NCBI GenBank assembly: GCA_905234475.1
Contig: CAJOHX010000010.1
Span: 62,001 to 126,000 of the forward strand
DNA length: 64,000 nucleotides
DNA from: an uncultured Bacteroidales bacterium
GTDB lineage: Bacteria > Bacteroidota > Bacteroidia > Bacteroidales > UBA932
Reading direction: 5' to 3'
The notes beneath the pieces were generated by a model that searched no databases, was not told where the DNA came from, and worked only from the letters and a program-made list of their open reading frames with translations. A program made the translations under genes and the position numbers. Positions 1 through 10,020 of this stretch are shown one piece after another (position 1 is the stretch's first letter; each line of letters begins with the position of its first letter).

Positions 1-593
1 CACTTTCCGACGGAGTTTACGGAATAGCCCTTTCGCTTCAGATATGCTGTGAAATCATAGTAGAAGGCCATATCGATGTCTTCGAAATCGTATTCGCGCT
101 GGACGTCCTGCCCGAAGAGGGTGAGCTGGTGCAGGGCATGCCGAATGCTCCGCACGGTCGAGGAGGCGTAGTTGCGCCCGCGGTCGGTGTGACGCGCGCC
201 CGAAGCGATCTGGTCAAGGAACTGGGTGACGTATTCGTTCAGCGAGGGCTGCTTCGCTTCCTCCTCCCGCTGTTTATGGGCGTGCCGGGCTTCGCGGTAG
301 ATCACGTGGTCGATGATGTCGGCAAATTCTTTTTGCGTGATGCCGGTGTCGTTGGTAAGCGTGGCATTCAGCATGCCCTTGATCTCATCCATCTTCTGCG
401 CCAGCGCCGGGTGCGTGTCGCGCCAGCGCATCAGCTGGACCGCTCCGTTGCGGCTGTTGTTCCAGGCTTGGATGTCCACGAGCAGGGGCGTGGATATCTT
501 GTGGTTGATTCCCTGCTTGACCGATTGGAAGCGGACGAAGAGTTTGGTCATCCCCCTTGTCTTGGTCGTCCTGATGAAAAATGATGTTGACAT
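1..593 (-). CDS. Tyrosine-type site-specific integrase, 5' part only
   Basis: The minus-strand frame opens with ATG at 593-591 (MSTSFFIRTTKTRG) and stays open to the window edge, giving about 197 residues without a stop. The start resembles the Arm DNA-binding domain of Bacteroidota tyrosine recombinases (FFIRTTK, then STPLLVDIQAWN). It is followed by a SAM-like core-binding domain at about residues 110-197 (SLNEYVTQFLDQI, GRNYASSTVRSI, FYYDFTAYLKRKGYSVNSVGK). The catalytic domain with the R-H-R-Y residues lies outside the window, so activity cannot be judged. Such integrases mobilise prophages, conjugative elements or invertible promoters. It is transcribed away from the susC locus. The family call is fairly sure; the element it serves is unknown. 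Confidence 0.8.
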   Translation of the reverse strand, partial: MSTSFFIRTTKTRGMTKLFVRFQSVKQGINHKISTPLLVDIQAWNNSRNGAVQLMRWRDTHPALAQKMDEIKGMLNATLTNDTGITQKEFADIIDHVIYREARHAHKQREEEAKQPSLNEYVTQFLDQIASGARHTDRGRNYASSTVRSIRHALHQLTLFGQDVQREYDFEDIDMAFYYDFTAYLKRKGYSVNSVGK

Positions 594-903
594 GGCTCGT
601 GTGTTTTGGGAAATTTAACACATTTTTTGTCAGCTGCAAAAAACAGGAAAAAGTGCGGGGGCTATTCCGGGGCTTTTCCCAGCCGTTTTGTTTTTCATTC
701 ATGCCGTTTCAAATTTGATTCAAAGCCGGTTTCAGGCCCGTCCAGCGCGCATAATTCTTTAAATGTGACGAATTTTTGAACGCTTTTACTAAATTTTTGA
801 AAAAACTAGCTGCTTTTTATCTATATTTTTGTATGCCGCTTCTTGTGGGCGGCCCAAAATGAGAAAAATGAGAACCAACTCACTCTAACCAAATTTTTAA
901 TTT
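594..903. other. Intergenic region between integrase and susC
   Basis: This AT-rich gap of about 310 bases separates two divergent genes. It holds the candidate susC promoter at 796-831. I see no convincing RNA gene, hairpin terminator or attachment repeat in it. Confidence 0.5.
796..831 (+). promoter_or_regulatory. Candidate promoter of the susC-susD operon
   Basis: TTTG at 796-799 is followed after 24 bases by TATTTTTG (824-831), which fits the Bacteroidota -7 consensus TAnnTTTG. The spacing is a few bases longer than in the best examples in this window. A start a few bases downstream would give a leader of roughly 65 bases before the ATG at 904. Confidence 0.45.
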
Positions 904-3900
904 ATGACCAAGCAATTGATTGCAAAGGTAGCAGCGATCGCAATGATCCTCGCTACAGGACTTCTGGGAGGGAACTTCGCGTTTGCCCAGAACGGCGCCA
1001 TCAACGGTAAAGTCGTGGATGCCAGCGGTGAGCCCATCATCGGCGCAGCCGTTGTGGTGCCTGGCACTTCTACTGGTGTCACGACCGACCTCGATGGTAA
1101 TTTCTCCATCCGTGTTGCCTCCGGGACTACCGTCGAGGTTTCCTGCATCGGCTACGCCACAAAACGTGTCCCTGCAGCCGCCAACATGGTCGTCACCCTC
1201 GAGGATGACGCCGAAATGCTCGAAGAGACCGTGGTTATCGGTTACGGTGTGCAGCGCAAGAGCGACCTGACCGGCGCCGTGGCTTCCGTCCGTTCCGAAG
1301 ACCTCTCGAACCGTTCGACGACCGATGCCGCCGCCGCCCTCCAGGGCAAGGCCTCCGGTATCCAGATCATCAACTCTTCCGGTGCTCCGGGTGCAGGCGC
1401 TGACATCCGCGTCCGCGGTTACTCCTCCAACTCCGGCAACATCGGACCGCTCCTCATCGTCGACGGTCTGAAGGTGGACAACATCCAGTACCTCGATCCT
1501 TCCATGATCGAGTCCATGGAGGTCCTGAAGGACGCTGCCTCCGCAGCTATCTACGGTGCACAGGCCGGTAACGGTGTCGTGCTCATCACCACCAAGCAGG
1601 GCCAGGAAGGCCACGCCTCCGTGTCCTACAACGGCCGCTTCACCCTCCAGTCCCTCGGCAAGAAGGCTGAGATCTTCCGCGCGACAGAATACATTGATTA
1701 TCAGACCGCCATCGGCAACATCTCCGAGGACCTGCTGAAGAAGAACAACTACGACGGCACCGATACCGACTGGTACGACGCAGTGTTCCAGCCCAGCTGG
1801 AGCCAGCAGCATGGCATCACCTTCCAGGGCGGTAATAATAAAGGTCATTTCTTCACCTCCCTCAACTATGTTGACCAGGATGGTATCGTCGTGGGCAAGA
1901 AGGATGTCTACAACCGTCTGACCGCACAGATCAACGCTGACTACCAGCTGTTCAAATGGCTGCAGGTTTCCACCAACAACTCGATCGAGAAGTGGGGCCG
2001 CAAGTCCGTCTCCAACGGTTACGGTTCCGTGCTGAACTCCGTGGTCTCCATCGACCCGCTGACTCCGGCTTACATCAGCGACATCAAGAATACCCCGGGC
2101 GGCATGCAGGAGCACTACGCGACCAACCCTGAACTGATCCCGAGAGATCCGACCCACAACAACGATTTCTACGGCACGTCCAAGTACCTGGAGGAAGCTA
2201 CCGGTAACCCGCTGTTCCAGCGCGACAAGACCGACAGCACCAACGACGGCATCAACATCCGCGGCGCCTTCGCCGCCAACCTCACTCCGTTCGCAGGCTT
2301 TACCTTCACGTCCCGTTTCGGTTATCGTATTGCCCAGAGCAGCACGCACAGCTACACCAAGCCGTACTGGCTGACCTCCATGGCGCAGTCCAACAACCAT
2401 GATATTTCCGCGAACATCAACACGAGCTACTACTATCAGTGGGAGAATTTCGCGAACTATAGCAAGAGCTTCGGCAAGCACACCATCAGTGCCATGGCCG
2501 GTATGTCCTATACCGAGGACCATAACGACAACGCCAGCCTCAGCGCAAGCGGCCCTAATGCCCTCAAGGGTTACGAGCCCAATTTCCTCTACATCAATTA
2601 TGTGAACCCCATTGAGTCCACGAGCAGAAGCTACGGCAACGCCCCGGGCCTCAGCACCCAGCTTTCCTACTTCGGCCGTCTGATGTACAGCTACGACAAC
2701 CGCTACAGCATCCAGGCCAACTTCCGTGCCGATGCCTACGACTCCTCCAAGCTGTCCAAGCAGGCCCGCTGGGGTTACTTCCCCTCCGTGTCCCTCGGCT
2801 GGACCATCAGCAACGAGCCGTTCTTCCGCGACAACGTCAGCCGCGACGCCATCTCCTTCCTGAAACTCCGCGGCAGCTGGGGTCTCAACGGTAACATCAA
2901 CGTGCTCAACAACTACCGCTACTCCACCTCCATCACCCTGAACGGCCAGTTCTATCAGTACAACCCGTCCGCAGGTGACGGTCGCGCCACCTACGGCTCC
3001 ATGCCTTCCGGCCTGGCCAACCCTAACCTGAAGTGGGAGACCTCCGAGCAGTACGATGCCGGTCTGGACGCCCGCTTCCTCAACAACAAGCTGTCCCTGA
3101 CCGTCGACTGGTACCGCAAGTACACCAAGGATCTCCTCCTCCAGGTCAACAACCTGCCCGAGATCGGTGTGGCCCAGTCCTGGGTGAACGCCGGTAAGGT
3201 GCTCAACGAAGGTTTCGAGTTCGAACTTGGCTGGAAAGACACCATCGGTGACTTCCGCTACAGTATCAACGCCAACCTCTCCACCCTGAAGAACCAGGTT
3301 CTTGAGGTCCACGCCCTGGTTGACCGCCTCGACACCGACGTCGTCAGCGGCTTGAACGAAGTGCTTGTGTCCTCCTTCCAGGGCGGCTATCCGATCTGGT
3401 ACTTCCGCGGCTACAAGTACGCGGGTGTGGACAATGATGGCGGTGCGCTGTACTATGACAAGGATGGCGAGGTTACCCCTACTCCCACTGAGAATGACAG
3501 GCAGTACCTCGGCGAAGGTATTCCGAACCTGACCTACGGCGTCACCGTCAACCTCGCATGGAAGGGACTCGACCTCGTGATCTTCGGCACCGGCGCCGCC
3601 GGCAACGAGATCTACAACCTCATGGTCTCCGCCGACCGTCCCAAGACCAACGGCCTGAACTACTTCTGGCGCAACTCCTGGAGCAACCCTAACGTGGACA
3701 AGGCCAAAGCCAAGTTCCCGGATGTCAACAAGGTCGCTTCCAGCTGGCCGTTCTTCAGCTCCAGCGCAGCCATCTTCGACGGTTCCTACTTCAAGATCAA
3801 GCAGATCCAGCTCGGCTACACCCTGCCTCAGCAGATCACCAAGAAGGCCCTCATCAGCGACCTCCGCTTCTTCGTCTCCCTGGATGACTACTTCACCTTC

Positions 3901-4023
3901 ACGAAGTACCCGGGTGCCGATCCTGAGACCGCTTCCCTCAACAGCACTTCTTCCCGTGGTGTCGACTCCGGTTCGTATCCTACCACCAAGAAGGTCGTTT
4001 TCGGTGTGAATCTGACGTTCTAA
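904..4023 (+). CDS. SusC/RagA-type TonB-linked outer membrane transporter
   Basis: This 1039-residue protein matches the usual length and layout of SusC-family porins that import oligosaccharides across the outer membrane with a SusD lid. A signal peptide (residues 1-28, ending AFA before Q29) is followed by a carboxypeptidase-regulatory-like domain at about 33-115 (INGKVVDASGEPIIGAAV). Next come a TonB-box-like stretch and plug domain (ETVVIGYGVQRKSDLTGAV, then VRGYSSNSGN and LLIVDGLKV), and finally a long beta-barrel ending in VNLTF with a terminal aromatic residue. susD starts 19 bases downstream, so the pair is an operon. The substrate cannot be read from the sequence; the nearby GH97 suggests an alpha-linked glycan. 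Control is probably by the downstream hybrid regulator. Confidence 0.95.
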   Translation: MTKQLIAKVAAIAMILATGLLGGNFAFAQNGAINGKVVDASGEPIIGAAVVVPGTSTGVTTDLDGNFSIRVASGTTVEVSCIGYATKRVPAAANMVVTLEDDAEMLEETVVIGYGVQRKSDLTGAVASVRSEDLSNRSTTDAAAALQGKASGIQIINSSGAPGAGADIRVRGYSSNSGNIGPLLIVDGLKVDNIQYLDPSMIESMEVLKDAASAAIYGAQAGNGVVLITTKQGQEGHASVSYNGRFTLQSLGKKAEIFRATEYIDYQTAIGNISEDLLKKNNYDGTDTDWYDAVFQPSWSQQHGITFQGGNNKGHFFTSLNYVDQDGIVVGKKDVYNRLTAQINADYQLFKWLQVSTNNSIEKWGRKSVSNGYGSVLNSVVSIDPLTPAYISDIKNTPGGMQEHYATNPELIPRDPTHNNDFYGTSKYLEEATGNPLFQRDKTDSTNDGINIRGAFAANLTPFAGFTFTSRFGYRIAQSSTHSYTKPYWLTSMAQSNNHDISANINTSYYYQWENFANYSKSFGKHTISAMAGMSYTEDHNDNASLSASGPNALKGYEPNFLYINYVNPIESTSRSYGNAPGLSTQLSYFGRLMYSYDNRYSIQANFRADAYDSSKLSKQARWGYFPSVSLGWTISNEPFFRDNVSRDAISFLKLRGSWGLNGNINVLNNYRYSTSITLNGQFYQYNPSAGDGRATYGSMPSGLANPNLKWETSEQYDAGLDARFLNNKLSLTVDWYRKYTKDLLLQVNNLPEIGVAQSWVNAGKVLNEGFEFELGWKDTIGDFRYSINANLSTLKNQVLEVHALVDRLDTDVVSGLNEVLVSSFQGGYPIWYFRGYKYAGVDNDGGALYYDKDGEVTPTPTENDRQYLGEGIPNLTYGVTVNLAWKGLDLVIFGTGAAGNEIYNLMVSADRPKTNGLNYFWRNSWSNPNVDKAKAKFPDVNKVASSWPFFSSSAAIFDGSYFKIKQIQLGYTLPQQITKKALISDLRFFVSLDDYFTFTKYPGADPETASLNSTSSRGVDSGSYPTTKKVVFGVNLTF

Positions 4024-4042
4024 TGCTTAAAGACTACTGAAT

Positions 4043-5821
4043 ATGAAAAAATTAGTATACTCCATTCTCGCCATCGGGGCTCTCTTCACTGCAGTCTCCT
4101 GCAACGAATCCCTGCTGGAAATCCCGCAGAAGGGCGTCGTAGCCATCGAGGATTTCTACAAGACCGACGCTGATGCCGAGGCGGCCATGGCAGCGGCTTA
4201 CGCCCGCTTCGCCACCCGCATCACCGGCCAGGATGGTTCCTCCATCTACACCGACTACAAGGCCGCCCTCAACAACTGCGGTGATGACATGTATGCCGCC
4301 GGTTCCAACTTCGGCGACAACGACTTCATGGCGCAGCTGGACGAGTTCCGTCTCGACTCCGGCAACCAGGTCGTCGAGCACTTCTACAGCAACCTGTTCC
4401 AGGTGAACTACGCCTGCAACCTGGTGATTGACAACTTCAAGGACGGTCTCCCTGAGGGAGGTCCGACCGCTACGACCAAGCGTGTCGTGGCCGAGGCCCG
4501 CGTTCTGCGTGCGTACATTTATTTCCTCCTCACCGCACTGTGGAACACCCCGCCGTTCATCGACCACGTGATTGCGGACGGTCTTCCGTACAACGCTGAC
4601 AAGGATCCCGAGAACCCCATGTCCCACGAGGACCTGTTCCGCTGGGTCGTCAGTGAGTGCGAGGCTGCCGTCCCTGATCTGGACGAGCGCAAGAGCCCTT
4701 CCGACAAGGACGGTGCCGTGAAAGTGACCAAGGGCTTCGCCTGGGCTCTCGAAGGCAAGACCCTCCTCTTCCTGAAAGACTACACCAATGCCAAGACCGC
4801 CCTCAAGAAGGTCATCGACTCGGGCAAGTATGCACTGGTTCCCGGTGAGAGGTATTGGGAGAACTTCCATGTCGAAGGCGATGCCAACGAAGAGAAGGTT
4901 TTCGAACTCAATATCGAACTGAACTCCGGCATCGGCGCCTGGGGCGGTATGATCCAGCGCTCCACTTGGATGGAGGCCAACATCTGGAGCTGGCGTTCCG
5001 ACCACTTCGTGGCCGGTGCGGCTCCCCACTCCAAGTACAATGGCGGTGTCGACGGTTGGGGCGGACTCGGTGTCCCGAAGTGGTTCGGCGATGCGTTCTT
5101 CGCCAACGACGGCCATTCCCCGCGTTTCGACGCGACGCTCAAGCACATCGACGACGCTGTCTACAACATGGAGTACAACAGCGATGAGATCAATGCGATG
5201 ACGCTCGAGCAGAAGAAGGATTCCGACAAGATCGGCATCGCCGACCCTCAGGATGGTCTCTACGGCCAGTCCTTCTGGCTGCCGTTCAAGCAGCTCCTCC
5301 GCGCGACCGATGTGGGCAGCTATGGCAACAACGTCCGTTTGAACAATGGCATTATCATGCGTTACGCTGAGGTCCTCCTCCTCTACGCCGAGGCGTGCAT
5401 CCAGGGCGGCGACGCCGGCCAGGGCGCCTGGGCCATCAACGAGATCCGCACGCGTGCCGGCCTTGCCCCGCTCGCTTCCGTCACCATGGATGACCTGAAG
5501 AATGAGAAGATGTTCGAGCTCTGGCTCGAGGGCAGCCGCTGGCTTGACCTCCTCCGCTGGGGTGACACCGCTCGTGTCCAGCAGGCCGGTCAGGCTGTGC
5601 CGAAGCTCTTCGACAAGGTCCACCGCGCTCCGAAGAGCGGCGAAACGCCCATCTGGGAGAACGGCTCCGAGGCCAACAGCCGCTTCTACATGGTCCTCAC
5701 CCACGAGGCTATCGACAAAGGCTACAAAGTCGGCTTCGTCGCTGGCAAGCACGAGTTCTTCCCGTATCCGACTTCCGTCATGTCCAAGAATCCGAATATC
5801 GTTCAGAACCCGGGTTGGTGA
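4043..5821 (+). CDS. SusD/RagB-type surface glycan-binding lipoprotein
   Basis: The 592-residue product begins with a lipoprotein signal (MKKLVYSILAIGALFTAVSC) whose predicted lipidated residue is Cys20. The body has the helical TPR-like arrangement of SusD proteins: VLRAYIYFLL, then a repeat region, then RYAEVLLLYAEACIQGG and the C-terminal EKMFELWLEGSRWLDLLRWG that is characteristic of the family. SusD proteins cap the SusC porin at the cell surface and capture glycans. The gene follows susC directly and is closed by the hairpin at 5879-5904, so the two form a discrete transcription unit. Ligand specificity is unknown. Confidence 0.95.
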   Translation: MKKLVYSILAIGALFTAVSCNESLLEIPQKGVVAIEDFYKTDADAEAAMAAAYARFATRITGQDGSSIYTDYKAALNNCGDDMYAAGSNFGDNDFMAQLDEFRLDSGNQVVEHFYSNLFQVNYACNLVIDNFKDGLPEGGPTATTKRVVAEARVLRAYIYFLLTALWNTPPFIDHVIADGLPYNADKDPENPMSHEDLFRWVVSECEAAVPDLDERKSPSDKDGAVKVTKGFAWALEGKTLLFLKDYTNAKTALKKVIDSGKYALVPGERYWENFHVEGDANEEKVFELNIELNSGIGAWGGMIQRSTWMEANIWSWRSDHFVAGAAPHSKYNGGVDGWGGLGVPKWFGDAFFANDGHSPRFDATLKHIDDAVYNMEYNSDEINAMTLEQKKDSDKIGIADPQDGLYGQSFWLPFKQLLRATDVGSYGNNVRLNNGIIMRYAEVLLLYAEACIQGGDAGQGAWAINEIRTRAGLAPLASVTMDDLKNEKMFELWLEGSRWLDLLRWGDTARVQQAGQAVPKLFDKVHRAPKSGETPIWENGSEANSRFYMVLTHEAIDKGYKVGFVAGKHEFFPYPTSVMSKNPNIVQNPGW

Positions 5822-5878
5822 TCAATCTGACCTGTTTTAAGGTGTTAGTATAAAGACTTTTCCTATGAAATGAGCTTG

Positions 5879-5910
5879 GGAGGCGCCCGCTGCGGGGCGC
5901 CTCCTTTATT
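5879..5910 (+). terminator. Rho-independent terminator after susD
   Basis: A perfect 10-base stem (GGAGGCGCCC at 5879-5888 with GGGCGCCTCC at 5895-5904) and a six-base loop are followed by TTTATT. It lies about 57 bases after the susD stop and separates the susCD unit from the regulator gene. Confidence 0.85.
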
Positions 5911-6117
5911 ATGACATTTTGACAATTTTCCCAAACCGTGGCCGGAAAATGGGATTCTAACGCTTCAAAAAGCGAGAAAAACAGCGGATTTGAGACAATT
6001 CGGGGGAAAATTGCGCCGAAAACCTTGAAATACGTTCAAACGGTGACCGATTTCTGCAATAAATTCGAAATCAAATGACCGATTATTGAAGACAATTTTT
6101 CGTAACTTGCGGCCGTT

Positions 6118-9100
6118 ATGAGACGATTTCTGGCACTGACCCTGCTGCTGGCGCTGACATTCTTTCAGCTCCGCGCGGCATCATACTATTATTTCGACCA
6201 TTTCACTACTTATGAGGGACTCCCCTCCAATACCATCCACTGCACCTTCCAGGACAGCTACGGCTTCCTGTGGATCGGCACGCGGGACGGCCTGTGCCGC
6301 TACGACAGCTATGATTTCCGCCAGATGACCGACACCACGCCGGACAAGCTGACCAACCTCGCCGCCATGGTCATCCGGGAAGACGAGAACGGGATTATCT
6401 GGTACGCCACGTCGGGCGGCGTGGGCTGGTTCGACCCCAGGAACGGGGAACTGGGCTCCCTGGGCAAGAAAGGCACCTCGCTCACCTTCGACCTGGCGCC
6501 TGACCGCAAGGGCAGCATCTGGTACACCGGAGACTGCCTGTACCGCTACGACAAGGATACCGGATTCACGGAACAGTATACCTTTGAGGGGAGCAATCCC
6601 TCGCGGATCGCCATCGACGCCTACGGCACCCTGTGGGTCGTGCTCTCCGACGGCTCCCTGCACCTGTACGACAGGCTCCGGGACCGCTTCGACCGGATGG
6701 ATTTCCCCCGCAGCCTCTCCCTGATCCAGGCAACGTCCAACGGCCGTCTGCTGGCCGCCACCGCAGACGGGGACGTCCTGCTGATTGACACTTCCTCGCT
6801 CCGCAGCACCCTGGTCTTCGCCTCCGGCGGCCGGGAGATCCGCCACCTGATGGAGCGGCAACCCGGCGAATACTGGATCGGCACCAACGAAGGCCTGTTC
6901 ATCCGCCACACGGACAGCGGAGAGCTGTCGTCCATCTTCTACGACGAGCACGAGCCCCATTCGCTCTCGGCCGACTTCATCACCAGCCTGGCGAAGGACA
7001 AATCCGGCAACGTCTGGGTGGGCACCTATTATAAGGGTCTGAATTTCTGGGAGGACAATTCCGACGAATACCGTTTCTACTACCAGAATCCGAGCAGCCG
7101 CTCCATGAAGGGCACCATCGTCCGTTCCATCGTTTCGGATCCCGAGGGCAACATCTGGTTCTGCACCGAGGACGGCGGACTCAACGTGTTCGGCTCCGAC
7201 GGCTCCCGCGGCGTGAACTACGAGATTGTCCCCGACCTCAACATGCAGGACCTGACCATCCAGGGCGACGACCTGTGGATCCACACCTTCGGCAAAGGGG
7301 TCTACCGCTTCGACCTCAAGCGCCGCTCCGTCCGCAAGCACTACGACATCCCGGGCCACAGCACGGGCATCGGCCTGCTCACTTCGGACGGGCGCCTACT
7401 GTCCGGCACCATGACGGGCCTGTTCGTCTACGATCCGAAAAGCGACAGCTTCCAGCCCGCGGATCCGGACTGCCCCGCCTTCATCCACACACTCTACCAG
7501 GACAGCCGGGACCGCATCTGGATCGGCACCTACGGCAGCGGCCTGTTCTGCTACAACGCAGCCGGGCAGCCCGTCGCCCACTACAATACGGCCGGATCCG
7601 ACTGCGGCCTGACGTCAGACCGCATCACCTCCTTCTTCGAAGACAGCCGCCACCGGCTCTGGATCACCACGGAAGGCGGCGGAATCTGCTTCACGGATCC
7701 CGACCCCGACCCGACCACACTCCAGCTGCACGCCATCACGCGTGAGGACGGCCTGCGGACCAACGTCACCTGCGCCGTGGCGGAAGACGAAGACGGCATC
7801 CTGTGGGTTTCCACCACCCGCGGCATTGCACGTATCAACGGCTCCAGCCTGGCCATCCAGGACTTCATCTTCGACCGGCAGCAGATCATCGGCAGCCAGT
7901 TTTGCTACGGAGCAGTCCTGTCCATGCGTAACGGCATGCTCTACATGGGCAACACCAACGGACTGGTGGCCCTCTCCCCTGCCAAGATGAAGAAGAGCAT
8001 CCACGAATACCCGGTCTACATCACCCATATCGAGGCGCGCAGCGCCGGGCGCATCACCCCGCTGCACCAGGATGGCCGGTCCTCGCTCAATACTGAACGC
8101 ATACGCGTCAAATCCCGCGACGCTTCCCTGCTGGCCATTTCCTTTGCGGCTCCGGTCTATTCCATCATGTACCAGGTCACCTACGCATATTCGCTGAAGA
8201 AAGGGGGCCGCGAAATCATCTCCGACACGACCACGGACAACCAGGCCAACATCTCCGGCCTCCGCCCGGGACGCTACCACTTCGAAGTGGGCATTCTTGG
8301 CTCGGAGGGCCCCGAGGCCAGCAAGGGCTTGGATTTTGAGATCGTGCCGCCGCCGCTGCAGAGCAATACCGCCAAGTTCATCTATGCGCTTCTGCTGGCC
8401 GGCCTGGTCGGCGCCTTGATTTACCAGACGGAGATGAAGCGCAAGCGTGACCGCGACCGCCACCGCATCAACCTGGAGACCCAGAAGCAGAAGGAGGTTT
8501 ACGACGCCAAGATCAACTTCTTCACCAACATCACCCATGAGATCCGCACTCCGCTGACCCTCATCAAGATGCCGCTGGACAAGCTGATCGCCGCCAAGGA
8601 ATACACCCCCGCGGCCGAGAAGGAGATGCTCACCATCCAGGCCAACACGGACCGCCTGCTCACCCTGACCAACCAGCTGCTCGACCTGCGGAAGATGGAA
8701 CAGAACGAGATCAAGCCCGTCTTCCTCAAGGAGGACCTGGGCGCCATCGTACGCAAGTCCTGCCGCTATTTCGAGCAGATGGCCATCGACCAGAAGATCA
8801 CCCTTACGGAGGACCTTCCGGAGCAGCCGTTCGAGGTGATGTGCGCCCGCGACGCCGTGGAGAAGATTGTCAGCAACCTCCTCTCCAACGCCGTCAAGTA
8901 CTGCCACGACCGCATCGACGTGTCGCTGCACCCTTCACAGGACGGCCGCAACGCCATCCTGCGCGTGGACAGCAACGGCACCATGATTCCGGCGCGCGAC
9001 AGCGAGCGGATCTTCGAGACCTTCTACCAGGTCGGCGACGCGCGCAAGAGCCAGGGCACCGGGCTCGGCCTGCCGTTTGCCCGCGCCCTCGCGAGCCTGC

Positions 9101-10020
9101 ACAACGGCCGGCTCTACCTCGACACCTCCATGCGCTCGCGCAATTCCTTCGTGCTCGAACTGCCCGTCCACCAGGCGATGCCCGTCGTCATCAAGCCGGA
9201 GCCCGCACCGGTGGTGCAACAGCCGCTGCAGGACGACTATCCCCAGGAGCTGGACAGCAGCCGCCACACGATCCTGCTGGTCGAGGACGACGCCGAGATG
9301 CGGAGCTACCTCGCCGACGAGCTGTCGGCCGACTACAACGTCATCACCGCCGCCAACGGCCAGGATGCCGTAGAGAAGCTCCAGCAGGAGCGCATCGACC
9401 TCGTGGCCAGCGATGTCATGATGCCGGTGATGGACGGCTGCCAGCTGTGCAACTATGTCAAGACCAATACGGACTACAGCCACATCCCCGTGCTGCTGCT
9501 GACGGCCGCCGTGGGCATGGAGACGCGCATGCAGACCCTCGAGGTGGGCGCGGACGGCTATATCGAGAAGCCCTTCCCCATCGAGCTGCTGCGCGCGAAC
9601 ATCGCCAATCTGTTCCGCAACCTGGAGATCTCCTACAAGCAGTTCACGGACTCCCCGCTCACGCATTTCAACAGCGTGAACAGCAGCAAGGTGGACGAGG
9701 AGTTCATGGAGAAGCTGCACGGCATCGTGATGAAGCACATGGCGGAGCAGGACCTCAGCATCGAGACGCTCACGACGCTGATCGGCACGAGCAAGTCTAC
9801 CCTGTACCGCAAGGTCAAGGCCAATACCGGGCTCAACATCAACGAGTACATCCGCCTGTGCCGCCTCAAGCAGGCCGCCGAGATGCTCTCGTCGCAGAAG
9901 TACCGGATCAACGAGGTCGCCTACATGGTCGGCTTCTCGTCGCCTTCGTACTTTGCGACGAGCTTCCAGAAGCAGTTCAACATCTCGCCTTCGGCGTTCG
10001 TTAAAAACCTGAAGGATTAG
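6118..10020 (+). CDS. Hybrid two-component sensor/AraC-type regulator (HTCS)
   Basis: This 1300-residue protein has all parts of a Bacteroidota HTCS. They are an export signal (about residues 1-21), two-component propeller repeats in the periplasm (SNTIHCTFQDSYGFLWIGT and many IWIGT-like blades), a Y_Y_Y domain, and a transmembrane helix at about 754-771. The cytoplasmic part has a HisKA box with His807 (NITHEIRTPLTLIK), a HATPase domain (SNLLSNAVKYC, GTGLGLPFARAL), a receiver domain with Asp1099 (SDVMMPVMDG), and a C-terminal AraC helix-turn-helix (INEVAYMVGFSSPSYFATSF). HTCS proteins sense breakdown oligosaccharides and activate the adjacent SusCD locus. The ATP-binding G1 box reads DSNGTMIP rather than DxGxG. 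TAACTTGC at 6103-6110 resembles a -7 element and would leave a very short leader. The 3' end overlaps the convergent GH97 gene by 20 bases. Confidence 0.95.
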   Translation: MRRFLALTLLLALTFFQLRAASYYYFDHFTTYEGLPSNTIHCTFQDSYGFLWIGTRDGLCRYDSYDFRQMTDTTPDKLTNLAAMVIREDENGIIWYATSGGVGWFDPRNGELGSLGKKGTSLTFDLAPDRKGSIWYTGDCLYRYDKDTGFTEQYTFEGSNPSRIAIDAYGTLWVVLSDGSLHLYDRLRDRFDRMDFPRSLSLIQATSNGRLLAATADGDVLLIDTSSLRSTLVFASGGREIRHLMERQPGEYWIGTNEGLFIRHTDSGELSSIFYDEHEPHSLSADFITSLAKDKSGNVWVGTYYKGLNFWEDNSDEYRFYYQNPSSRSMKGTIVRSIVSDPEGNIWFCTEDGGLNVFGSDGSRGVNYEIVPDLNMQDLTIQGDDLWIHTFGKGVYRFDLKRRSVRKHYDIPGHSTGIGLLTSDGRLLSGTMTGLFVYDPKSDSFQPADPDCPAFIHTLYQDSRDRIWIGTYGSGLFCYNAAGQPVAHYNTAGSDCGLTSDRITSFFEDSRHRLWITTEGGGICFTDPDPDPTTLQLHAITREDGLRTNVTCAVAEDEDGILWVSTTRGIARINGSSLAIQDFIFDRQQIIGSQFCYGAVLSMRNGMLYMGNTNGLVALSPAKMKKSIHEYPVYITHIEARSAGRITPLHQDGRSSLNTERIRVKSRDASLLAISFAAPVYSIMYQVTYAYSLKKGGREIISDTTTDNQANISGLRPGRYHFEVGILGSEGPEASKGLDFEIVPPPLQSNTAKFIYALLLAGLVGALIYQTEMKRKRDRDRHRINLETQKQKEVYDAKINFFTNITHEIRTPLTLIKMPLDKLIAAKEYTPAAEKEMLTIQANTDRLLTLTNQLLDLRKMEQNEIKPVFLKEDLGAIVRKSCRYFEQMAIDQKITLTEDLPEQPFEVMCARDAVEKIVSNLLSNAVKYCHDRIDVSLHPSQDGRNAILRVDSNGTMIPARDSERIFETFYQVGDARKSQGTGLGLPFARALASLHNGRLYLDTSMRSRNSFVLELPVHQAMPVVIKPEPAPVVQQPLQDDYPQELDSSRHTILLVEDDAEMRSYLADELSADYNVITAANGQDAVEKLQQERIDLVASDVMMPVMDGCQLCNYVKTNTDYSHIPVLLLTAAVGMETRMQTLEVGADGYIEKPFPIELLRANIANLFRNLEISYKQFTDSPLTHFNSVNSSKVDEEFMEKLHGIVMKHMAEQDLSIETLTTLIGTSKSTLYRKVKANTGLNINEYIRLCRLKQAAEMLSSQKYRINEVAYMVGFSSPSYFATSFQKQFNISPSAFVKNLKD

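Noticed and set aside
385..702. Minus-strand frame of 105 codons near the integrase
   Set aside because: The integrase frame in the same interval fits a known family from its first residues; this one has low-information Pro/Arg sequence.
880..3312. Minus-strand open frame of 810 codons opposite susC
   Set aside because: Val/Gly-rich shadow of the susC coding strand; susC has a signal peptide, plug and barrel features.
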